NCBI RefSeq assembly: GCF_002234675.1 | Contig: NC_019867.2 | Coordinates: forward strand, 5,350,001 to 5,414,000 | Reading direction: 5' to 3' | Origin: Oryzias latipes | Taxonomy: Eukaryota > Chordata > Actinopteri > Beloniformes > Adrianichthyidae | DNA: 64,000 bases | Shown here: one piece after another, positions 24,860 to 35,800 of the stretch | How the letters are laid out: the number at the start of each line of letters is the position of its first letter | Position numbering within the stretch: the first letter of the stretch is position 1 | The notes under the pieces: generated by a model | What the model saw: only the letters and a program-made list of their open reading frames with translations | The model's database searches: none | Told to the model about the DNA's origin: nothing | Translations under genes and position numbers: made by a program

Positions 24860-25858
24860 ATGTTGACGCAAAGAAGGAAAACCGTGGAATTAGGTGAGTT
24901 TCTGCTTTGTCCTGTGGCATCGATGGTTCCTTCTGGTGGAAGTCATGAAGTATCACTGCAATTTAAAGTTTTTGAAAGGATCACCTGTAGATCGTCTAGT
25001 TTTTTTGCAACGAAATTAACACATTTTTGTATCTTTTTCTGTTTTCCAGTTCTCATCTCAGCAGGGATGAGTTTGCTTCTCGTCATCACATCGGGACAAT
25101 GTGCGATGCTGAGCGAAGACCCTCAGATCAATACAACCCCGCCTGTTGTGAACTCAACCCTGAATACACATCTAGATAACAGTAAGTCACTCACTTTGGA
25201 CAGCTTTGATTTAACCTTCTCTAGATAATTGTAGTTATTTGCATGAAGCCTTTTTGCTGATCGAGTTGTGCGTCTGTGCAGGCAGCACCGTGGCACTTGA
25301 GGTCCACAGCTCACACAGACTGTGCGACAGTAAGGATGAGGGGTTCTGTGGAAACGGGGGTCAGTGCATCTACCCCCAGGACAACCACAAGCCGGCATGC
25401 ATGTAAGACAAGCGTGGATTGAGAAGTTGTCCCTCTGCTGCACGTGTCGGTTCTTGTCTGCCTTTGGAATGCACTCACAGATTTGTCTTGTCTGCAGCTG
25501 CAAACCGTCATTCACAGGACCCCGCTGCCTGTACCCCATGGAGAGTCACTCTGGGCACGAGGTTGAAAAAGTGATTGCCATCGTTTGTGGGGTCACCATG
25601 ATCATCTTCATCCTGATGATTATCATCTACTGCTGTGTCCGTAAGAGGTGAGCAAGAACGGACTTTTGGTGCTGATTGTTAAATGTTCTGCATTGGATTT
25701 GTATTATATTGTGTCATTTCAATGCATAACAAGGGTTTTAGTCCAAATGATGAACCAGCTGTAAGCTAATAACTCCATTTAATTGTGTTTTTTTTTATGT
25801 TTGCAGTTGTGCAAAATCAGGATTACTTCTAAAATCTGCACCAGAGTCTTTGATTTGA
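24860..25858 (+). CDS. epgn: Epigen-like EGF receptor ligand precursor
   Basis: Five exons splice in phase (1,1,2,2): 24860-24893, 25050-25181, 25282-25402, 25498-25647 and 25807-25858 (TGA), giving 162 residues. Human epigen is 154. A charged N-terminus (MLTQRRK) leads into a hydrophobic signal peptide ending near SGQC. An N-glycosylation site (NST) follows. One EGF domain has six Cys (70, 78, 84, 95, 97, 106) with the usual FTGPRC end. A transmembrane helix (about 121-143) precedes CCVRKR and a short tail. The mature ligand would be shed from the cell surface and bind ErbB1. Its place next to mthfd2l and before ereg matches the EPGN position in human. TGFA or btc would be alternatives on sequence alone. 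Confidence 0.9.
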
Positions 25859-26146
25859 CCCCCAACGCTCCACTTCAGCATCGTCATCAGCGCACAATCC
25901 TCCCGGAAAACTCAAAAGGACTCCCTTTGAGAAAATAGTATTTATATTGACTTTATGTTTTAAAAAGTCAAAGTAAAAAAATCTGAGAAATGGCAGACTA
26001 TGTTCTGTTCCACCTGTTGTCTTTTTATTTTCGGAAAAAAAATGCTGGGAATTAAATTAACTTTTTTAGGTAAAAAAAAACCCAACTATTAATAATATAT
26101 TTATTTATTGTGTTTTTATATGTATTTAAATATTTTGTACGATTTT

Positions 26147-26152
26147 ATTAAA
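26147..26152 (+). promoter_or_regulatory. Candidate epgn poly(A) signal
   Basis: ATTAAA lies about 290 bases after the epgn stop and is followed by a GT-rich stretch (TTTTGTGTGACTTTCTGTGT), the usual layout of a cleavage site. Confidence 0.6.
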
Positions 26153-27227
26153 CATTTTGTGTGACTTTCTGTGTTCAGTGTGTTCTTAGACAATCTTTAA
26201 GAACTTCTGGAAACATGTTTAATTTTTACTTATTAGACAGGGTCTATTAATCCACAGACAAATTCTATTAAGCCCATCATTCTCTGACTAAACAACACCT
26301 TCTCACCTGTTGAGACGAGAAACTGTTCAAAGCTGCAGATCTGAAGGGGACCAGTTGATGGTCTCACTGAAACTGAGCATGTGCATCAGGATTTAGGAGT
26401 GTTTCTTTGTGAAAGCGCGTAAACACGGTGCAGGGAGTCTTTTGTTGCACAGCTATGTAAGGTATGTAAAAAGCCTTAAACGTGTTGAAACATATAGAGC
26501 CACTGTTCAACTCTTGGTAAGCCTTAGGAATAGAGAAGTGGGAAAATATTTGAATTTTAAATATTTTTTGACAAAAAAAAGACTGTTCCATAACATTTAA
26601 ATGTTTCTATAATTATTACTTAAATCAAATACTCTGTAAACTACAAGGCAAACTAAGAAAAAACAAACTTTGAAAAGTGCTGCATTTATTTTCTCACCAT
26701 AATCTATAGAATATTACTGCCAGATTACTGAACATATTTGATTTTAATTCATAATTTGACTGGATTAAATATTGATTTTTTTTTGTTTTGTTCATTTGAA
26801 ACCAATTTTATTTTGAAAGGGATGCAAAAATAAAAAATTTAACCATAAACTTGCATCAAAAATTATTTCTTTGGTTTAAAATGTTGACAAAAGATTCTAA
26901 AGTAAAATATTTTGGGGGGATTTATTTGATATTGACTTTGTAAATAAAGATTACACGAAACTCAATATCAATAGATTGTTTTAAACCTATTGTGTGAATA
27001 CTGTAAAGTTAATCATTTGAACGATGGGAAACGCTGAAAGCTTTTTATTGTTATTTCCTGTGTGATCATTGCTCTGGAATTGTGACTGTGGAAAAGCTAA
27101 AGGTGCATATAAGGAGTTAAAGTTAAGATGTTTAACCAATCAAAAAGTTGTTTGGGTTTAGTATCATCCGGTTTATTCCTGTTCATCCTGGTACAACCAA
27201 ATAGTTTTGATGGAGCTTTAGCGATGT

Positions 27228-27633
27228 ATTAAAGTCCCACTCTTAACAACTTTTGATCTAATTTCAGCATTCCCAGAGGTTTTTTAGCTATGATTACGCT
27301 GCTTTTGGCCAAAATCAAAAACCTCTGTCGTTTTTCTAGGACATAGTCTCTGAAGAGCAGCAGGAGTTCATTAAAATGTCACCTCTGTTGGTGTGAAACT
27401 ACCCGCCCCCCTTCCCCTCCCGTTGCTGAGGGCAGGGAGCTTATGTATTTTCTATGTCATAAGAGCTTTTTCAAACAGCAATTTTCTTTGTCTGCTCCTG
27501 ATTCTCAATGATTTCAATAAAGAAATACTCAGAAGAGATATTCTGAGCTTCATCTTCATAATATATCCTCTACATGAAAAAAATGCTACAAAATCATCTT
27601 AAAAACACCAAATTTGATCAGATTGAGTCTTTA
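27228..27633 (+). mobile_element. TTAAAG-CCCACT family, copy 4
   Basis: It starts TTAAAGTCCCACTC and ends with AGATTGAGTCTTTAA, inverted forms of one terminus. It shares GATTACGCTGCTTTTGGCCA, TTCTAGGACATAGTCTCTGA and TTCAATAAAGAAATACTCAG with other copies. It is shorter than the 61280 copy because of internal loss. Confidence 0.75.
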
Positions 27634-28887
27634 ATGTCAAATTACAGAGGAGGATTTTCCGTGTCATCCCCAAACTGGGAGACTTGGTAATTGATTAAGA
27701 CCAGGTTTGTTCTGGAAGGGAATAAACCAAAATTTTGTGAGACTTTATCAAGACAAATTCGTAAAAGGGAGCAAATAAAGGACAGAAAACAGGTTATTAA
27801 TTTGAAAATATAAGGTTCTACATTTAAATGGATTATTGCCATATGCACAGTGAGGAAACAGGTTTCCCTATAAAAGGAAATTCTTACTTTGCAGTTGATT
27901 CTGAATGTCAAAAAACGTTTAAGGTTTACTTAAAAAAAAAGAGAAAATAGAGAAAAATATTTACAGGATATTTATAAAGAAAGGAGCAACTGGTGTATGC
28001 AAACCCTACATGGCATCTGTGCATTGCAATAAGTACACAATGCAAGCAAAAATGAACAAAAATACGGCATTCGAGAGCAACACAAACAAACATGACCGCC
28101 TTGGGGAGCACCATCAAAAGATGAGCTCTGTCAATTTGGATGTTCTTTCTCCATTGCAGAGTTGATTTAGATATTGTAAAAGATACTGCTGAAAAAACCT
28201 CCTCTAAGAAAAGAATTAACACTTTTTATTTTATGGTGTTGGGAAACTTTACTGATCCAAATCCTATTTTTCCCCTCAGTTTGAGCCTCTGAAAACTGTT
28301 GAAACTATCTTAACCTCGGACTTGCTAAATCCTGTTCAGCCTTGGGTTTGTCTCAGCAAAAATGAAAGAAATGTTATCTTTGATCACCATTAAAAGAAAA
28401 TATGTAACACTGGGCACAAATTCAAACATTAACTGTTGATGTATCACCATAAATTAGCTTTTTTTCTGTGAAAAAATATCCAATTTTACAGCTTAAGAGC
28501 AACGTTTAAGGACAAACTCATAAAATCAGGCTCTTATGGTCCCTTGAAGTCCACAAAAACTAATGGGACCACTGTGAGAACACAAAATCAGATTGGAAAT
28601 GAGAGCCGGAAGGATGAATCCCAGACATGAGAGCACATGCAGGCTTTTGATGGGTATGCACAGATACAAAACATCTGCTGTGTAGTGGGATGCAGTGTCT
28701 ATTCAGATCAGTTTCCCCCCAGTAACTACATATTTTGCAGGATTATTTGCTTTGTTGGTGATCATCAAAACTGCCAGAAATCAGAAAAGTTTGGGATAAG
28801 CAGCTGGTTTCTCTTTGCCACGCAGCCCTGCAAATGACATTTAGATTGAAATAAACTGAACACATTGCTACCTTAAATTCATATTTT

Positions 28888-29284
28888 GAGGCCACAAAAG
28901 AGTATTTTGTTCACACAAATTAGTATTTTAGTATCTTCAATTACTGGTCCTAATTTGTGCAGACAAAATGCTAACTTGTGCACACAAAATACTCATTTGA
29001 GCTCACAAAATGCTAGTTTGTGCATGTATATTTTGCATTGTTATGCACATGCATGATCATTTTAGTGTCTTCAATTTCTTCTACTAATTTTCACTCCTTA
29101 TATGGCACCTTTAATTTTTAGCTTTAGCCACAAATTAGTGTTTTAATAGGCTAGCTTCACTTCCTGCTACTAATCTGTGGCCGCAAAATAGTCATTTGTG
29201 CCCACAAAATACTAATTTTGGCCCACAACTTGCTAATAAAATGCCCATTTTCTAATTTTGTGGCCACAAATTAGTATTTTGAAG
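28888..29284. repeat. Degenerate array of CACAAAATACTAATTT words
   Basis: Words such as TTTGTGCACACAAAATACTA, CACAAAATGCTAGTTTGTGC, CCCACAAAATACTAATTTTG and GTGGCCACAAATTAGTATTT recur about ten times in both directions. The zone looks like a small palindromic repeat expanded and decayed. It ends about 540 bases before the ereg start codon. Confidence 0.65.
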
Positions 29285-29820
29285 GAACTTTTTTATGTTG
29301 TGTCCAGAGCTCCACAGTTTGTAAATGTGTGAAGCAAAAAATAAACATTCCCCCAAGGCAGATGTTTGCTACTGCATTCAATGTCTTTCTTTTCTGACAA
29401 TAAATTGATTTTGGATTATGGAACAATTTCCTCTCGATATAATTTCCCTGTGCACTTTCAAAATAAAAGCTTTTTCTGTGCAAATAATGTATTTTCAACA
29501 AATTGAGGATGGAAAAGCGCAGAATAATTATGCATCATATAAGAAAGAAAAAGCACTTTGTGATGTTTAGAAGTTATTTAGAGTTTAAATCAAAAGCACA
29601 TTCAGACTTGAAGTCCTCCAGCCATTGCAGAGTCCACGCAGAAAGAAGTCTGCTGTAAGCCTTCGGAGCGCCACCACACCCAGCGCGCACCGATCCCACT
29701 GGTTTCCAGGTGGCGTCTCGCTGCAGACGCGTCGCCTCCTCATTCTGCTCCACGTCGTTTGGACAGGTCGGAGGCGCATTTCATCCCACGAGGACTCAGC
29801 GCGCGCGCCCGCGAGCGGAC

Positions 29821-32800
29821 ATGGGGAACTACAAACTCTCAGTGCTGCTCTCTCTGATCGGTAAAGTTGACTCTTTTCTAAAGTCGTATTTGATTGATTT
29901 GATGAATGTATTTCGTTTTTGGGAACAGTTGCGTTGAGGCTGGGTTTGTCGGCGGTGAGCAGAGAGGTGTGTCCACCAAAGCTCCGGATCAGGCTGATAC
30001 AATGAGAACAATCCCATTTACAAACGTCTTTTCTCTGCGTTTATACAAGAGCTGCAGAGGATCCTTTCTTTCCCTTCTCTCTGATTCACAGACTGGCTCC
30101 ATCTCTGAAGGCTGGGGCCTCTTTCATGCCGCCACTGAATAGAAAATCACATTTTCTTTCAGGTTTCTCTCACCTTTGTTGATGTAAAATGGAAAATTTT
30201 GGAGGCAACAACTTGATACCAAAGTCAGCAAAAGCTGCTATCTAAACAAAATGTGATGAAATATTTGGAAGCAAAATGGTTTTCTTTGATTTTGTAAACA
30301 GTGTTGGGATTATAAAAGTTCTTATTGCCTAACTATTCAAAGAAAAGTCAAACTTGAATGTGTAAATATGACATTCACTTTATAAATATAAAAGGGTTAT
30401 TCTAGAAGTGAAGCATCTCAAATTTCCAGTTTAAAATGTGTTTTATTCTTCCTTATTTGCTTTTTCTCCCAAGGATTGTGTTTCAATAAATTAAATTCTG
30501 CTGCAAGATACTTTTTTTTACCTTTTAGCATGAACTATTTTTGTCTATCCAACATTTTTAAAGAATCAAACAATAGGGAGGTATGAGGTATAACGAAAAT
30601 TCCATCTTTATAAAAATCAATTCAACAAACAAGTTATAATGTTTTCAGCGATTTCTGATGTTTTAGCTGTTGCTGCTTACAGATTCTGCCACTTGATTTT
30701 AACATTGGTTAGAAAATATCTTAACTTTATGTCCTTCTTTTACTGCTAAAACACATTTTAGTGAGTATTTCTTGTCGCTTCCATGCCGTACCTTTACCTG
30801 AAAGCTTTTGTAACAGAAGTCATGGAGTTTGGTAACAAGAAAAGGATGCTGAGGTCACAATCAATGGAAAGAGGATGCAAACATAAAAAAATAAAAAAAG
30901 AAAGTGTTGACTTTTAAAAGCACAACCGCTAAAAACAATTGGTGACTTTCTTTGTTCTAGTTAACGATTCTTTCGATGATAATTGTGTTTTTGGTGGGTT
31001 TTTTTACACGTTCTTGTGGCATTTCTCTGATGATGGAGGACATATAGAAAGAAGATTAAGTTTAAAAACAGCATTTCTGAGTATTTCTTCAAGTTGTTGT
31101 GAATCAGGAGCAGATGAAAAAATGCTGTTTCAAAAAGATTGTATTTGTTACGTAGAAAATACGCTGGCTGGCCTCAGGCTACTTGCTCTGCTTCATTCTG
31201 TTGCATCCATTTGTAGACAACTAGATCCGTGTATATCTAGGTTTTCCTCGTCCGAGTCTGGCTCAAAACCGTACAGCGAGATAGCTCTCAAATTGGTCGC
31301 CATTTTCATGAACTCTTGCTGCTCTGCAGAAACTATGTCACCGAAAATGACACGTTTTTAATTTTTTTATTTTGGCTAAAAACAGCGTAATTGTAATTAA
31401 AGACGACTTGGAACACTTTCCAAATAGATCAAAAGATGATGGAAGTGGGACTTTAATGCGTCTGAATGAATGATCAGTAATACGGAAAAGCCTCTTCATC
31501 TCAGTGAGCATTAACAGATTCATAACTCATCGTGGTTTAAAGTTTCTGTGATTTGCTGCTCTGTCTCCAGGAATGTGGGCGTCCCCAAACGCTGCAGGCC
31601 GCTACAGGCCAGTCAATCCACGTCACATCCTGGCGCTGGCAGAGCTGATCTGTACAGCTCCTACGTCGCTCTGCCCCCCAGTTATTATTCTTTCATGCTG
31701 GATTTTTTTACATGATTTTCCTGTGTGGTCTTATCTACCTCATCTAGAAACATAATTCAGACTATTTGGCTTAACAGTCACCGTTATTGCAAAAATTGTT
31801 TTAAAACGCGTGAATTTTTAAAATATTCATGGATCAGTTTACTTTCAATAAAGTTGATGATATTTTCTAAATAAAGAGACTTAACTTAAATGAATAGCAG
31901 AAAAAAGTACCAAAAAAACCAAACATCTTCTGGACTTGTTTTTAAAGAATTAAGTCCTTTTAAAACATTTTTCTGAGAACTTCTTGACTACCAAAAGAAA
32001 TAAAAATGTCTAGTCAATTGCTACGAAAGACTACAATTCCCAGGGCCTCCCCCCTTCACTTCCCCCCTTCACTTTTGGTATCATCGAAAAGCCCCACGTG
32101 TCCTCTATAGAAACAAAAAGGAGTTTACTAGCATGCAGTGGTTTGCAGATATTCAGGTATAGAAATGACCTCTATGGAGAATATATTTGCATTGCTGGTA
32201 GTTAGAAGGCCATGGAACCATCCTGTAAAAATGAGTCTTCACAGATTTGTTTACTTTACATCGCCTTCATATTTTAATTAAAATAAACAACAACATTTGC
32301 TGTGGTTTTCTGCCTTATATTGACTCGAAATTCTCAGAAAAATTGACGTTTCCTGTTCTAACTCTAAAACCGTTGTCTTTCAGGAGGCATGATGTTGATT
32401 TTACCCCATGGCCACAGCAAAAATGTCTCCATCAGCGTGCAAACTGGGGACAACTCCTCCTTATCTGAAGGTAGGAACCCGAACCATGCATGTTATTTCT
32501 GATGGCAGATCTACACTGAGAGGAGCTTTAAAAGAATCCTCTGTGCTCTTTCGTCACTTCCTGCTGGGGTAGAGTTATGTCATCTGAGTGGTCGATAAGA
32601 CTCTTTTTCTAGGAAACCACATTAATCAGTTTTCAGCAAAACTTGGATGAAGTTTCTCTTCTGTCTTTTACAAATAGATTTGTAAAAAAAAAAAACTAGA
32701 GAAGGCACTGGTGTCACACGTTTCACCAACATTTCAAAAGAAAACCAGAAAGGAGTGGCTGTAACTTTCAGACAAACTTCTACACACCAAAAAAAAAAAT

Positions 32801-35800
32801 CTGATTAGAACATATCTTAACTTTATGTCCAATTTTACTGCTAATATATATTGTAGCGAGTAGGTATTGTCGTTTCTCATCTCTCACTTTTACCTGAAAT
32901 CCCCTTGTAATGGCGGTGATGGAGAAAAGGATGGAAAGAAGAATTTTAGAAAAGGAAAACTTTGACTTTTGAAAACATAACATCTGGTTGTAACAAAGTT
33001 AAGGAGTTTTGTGATTTATGTTATTCTTAAGCCCTTCAGAGTAAACTATATCCATATGATCATATATTACATTTGGGACACTAAAAAACGACTTTTTTTT
33101 GAAAAATGAGTTGTTTTGAGTTATTTTCCTACCCAGACGTAAGACGACTCGATCTCTGAGGCACCCTTGTTCGCTCCTTGTGGGTGTCGCCCATTTCATC
33201 ACGTCATCCTAGAGTCGGTCTCGGCAGCGTGCCTGTGTTTCACCCACAAAAACAAACAACATCTGAACTTTTGCAAAGATGGATGCGCATATTGTGCATA
33301 TACAAAGAAAGCGTTTAGCCGATCACCGCTAGCTCCATGGAGAAAATGGGTGTGTGTGTTAGTCTGGGAGGCGGTGCTGGCAGCGCAGACTCTTCCTGGA
33401 AGGGGCGGATCCTCACTTATCTACGTCGTGATTTGGGAGGGGCTGGTGCTCAGAGAGCAGGGTTTTAGAGGAATGCTCAGAAAAGTGTGCCTGGATCAAA
33501 ATACTGCATTGGGGCGTTTTTTTGTGAGGAATTAATATTTAAATACACTTAAAGGCTCAAAATGATGCTATAGGTCCTTTAAAAACCCACTCTGATGAAA
33601 ATTGTGTTTTTTCCTATTTAAATCATAAGAAATGTGATGAATATAGAATTTATTCTGTATTAAGGAAGCCTAAAATGAGAACCTTAAATGTTCATTAGCT
33701 TCATTAATTAATGGTTTTGCATTTTAATACTTATTTTATACTCATTAATGTCCTAAAATCTATTGGAGGTTCCTGCAAACCCACTGCAACCAAATACTTA
33801 TATATTCATAAACACGACTAAACTTCTTACTTGGTCATTATAGATATTCTTCCCATTTTTGCTTACAGAATTTAAAAAAAAAATGTAGAAGTTTTGTGTT
33901 TTTAGTTTTGTCCAATTCAGCTTTTTTTATTTTTATTTCTCTTATTTAAACAATCACGGTACGTCCATGACACCTGGCACTGGTAACAGATTGAACTTCT
34001 CTGTGGTTCTTGGTAACAAACCAGACAAACAGAGACGCTTTCATGTCTGCAAAAACAACACGCTGCAGTGCAAACACAGCTGCTGTGGCAGAGATCTGGG
34101 GTTTCACCATCAGACCTACAGGAAGCCTTCAGAACAGTGAGTTTGACTGGCTGCTGTTTCAGGGAAAGTCGGAGGGCGCCCCCGTGTGACGAGGTCGACC
34201 GTCAACTGCGACAGCACCTTTGACCAGTTCTGCCTGAACAACGGCAAGTGCATGCTGCTGGTGGACTTGAACGAGCACCACTGCCAGTAAGTGCAAGTCC
34301 CGTGCGCGGACGTCTGTGTGTGCGTCGCTCTTTTGTCATGTGTAACCAAACACAGCTCTTCTATTCATGCTGCAGGTGTGACATTGGCTTCAATGGCCCC
34401 AGGTGTGACATGCCGGAGATGGTCCAAGGAAAAATGGCAGAGGGGGAAATCATTTTGATTGTTTTCTGCGTGGGTCTGCTGGTCATAGGTCTGGCTGGAG
34501 CAGCATACTTCTTCTTTAAGTGGTAAGACGTTCATCTGCAAAGACCCGTGTAAAATAAAATGCATATCATGCTACAAGAATGAGAGATTGACAACTCCAA
34601 TGATAAATGTTTTCATTTATTTACATCAGCACAAACACATCTGTAATTTCTTTCCAATTTCTTCATTTAAAAAATGCTAATTAAATATTATGGAAGTCAG
34701 TTTTAATTGAAAAACAAGTTCTGACAACAGACTGAGAAAAAACACAAAGTAAGACCTAAACCACTTGGAAAAAAAAGATGCATTCATTTTTTCCCAAAGT
34801 AATGCAAGATATTGCACACTTTACTGCTGTGTGAATAGCACAGGCTCATTTGGAGGTTCACATTCATGCTAAATTGTTCAAATACTTATCAGAAGTTTAT
34901 TTATTTCTAAAATGTAAACAGCAAATGTCATTTTGTTTGGAATTATTGGGCTTTGGCTGATCAGATACAACTTCTACGCATGGTTAGGGAGTTGGTCTAA
35001 TGTTTTTTTCCCAAGTGGAAAGTTCAGATTTAGATATTTTTCTAGATTTAGCTTTCATTCTGTCGCGCCTTGCTCTTTTATTTGCAAGAAGATTGAGCTC
35101 TAATAAAGAAATAAGTTAAAACATTAACAGCCTTTAATCAATTTTCCAATTGAACACTAAAGTTTAGGTTATACAGAGAGTAACTTTCCCATTGCCACGC
35201 TGGAAAAAAACGATGTCTCTCTTCAAGGTCGTGTCACACAGCCACTACATACATTTCGAGGTTTCCATGTATAAAATTTCCGTCTTTTATGATCCGTGGT
35301 ATACGTCATTCAGAAGTGTTTCTTGCGTTGGTCATTCGTGCGCAGATATCCTTTTGAGGGTTTCGGCCGACGGGTCTTTACGTGAATTCGGTAACATTTT
35401 TTGGCCGGTGTAGAATAGTGCAGTTTACTTGTATTTTACGTAGTTTATATGCAATTATTATGTAAATCTTACCCAATTGTTTGTGAATTTTGCTAGACGC
35501 ATACGCAAATTTTGGGCTTTCTACAACCATTCCAAGTATGCCTAATAGACTTTTGTACACATGTACCAACGATGTCTAACTTTAAGATCCTGTTTACAGC
35601 ACACATATCACGTTCAAATGACATTATTGGCACTAATTTTGTGCCACATTTGGCTTTTACTTTGATTTACGTGTTCTTTATGTGGTTTATTCTTAGTTCT
35701 TCTGTGGTTTTAACGTGGTTCATTCATGATAGATATGTAAAAATGTCATGTAAAGACCACAACTTTTCTCAATTTTTCCACAAAAATTCACGTATAACCA

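Larger units (their letters stand above)
25859..29820. other. Spacer between epgn and ereg
   Basis: It holds the epgn 3'UTR with an ATTAAA signal (26147-26152), a TTAAAG-family element (27228-27633) and a zone of repeated CACAAAATACTAATTT-like words (28888-29284). It ends with a GC-rich ereg promoter region (about 29620-29820). No TATA box was seen before ereg. I see no further gene. Confidence 0.7.

Noticed and set aside
25123-25539. Minus-strand open frame of 138 residues across epgn exons 2-4
   Set aside because: It is the shadow of the plus-strand exons and shows no recognisable domain.
29625-29937. GC-rich open frames overlapping the ereg start
   Set aside because: They lack ATG starts in this part and follow from the high GC content of the promoter and first exon.
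33167-33535. Open frame of 122 residues in ereg intron 2
   Set aside because: The DNA looks like a dispersed fish repeat (AGAGAGCAGGGTTTTAGAGG type) and the protein matches no family I know. It was not placed in a repeat class because no second copy is here.
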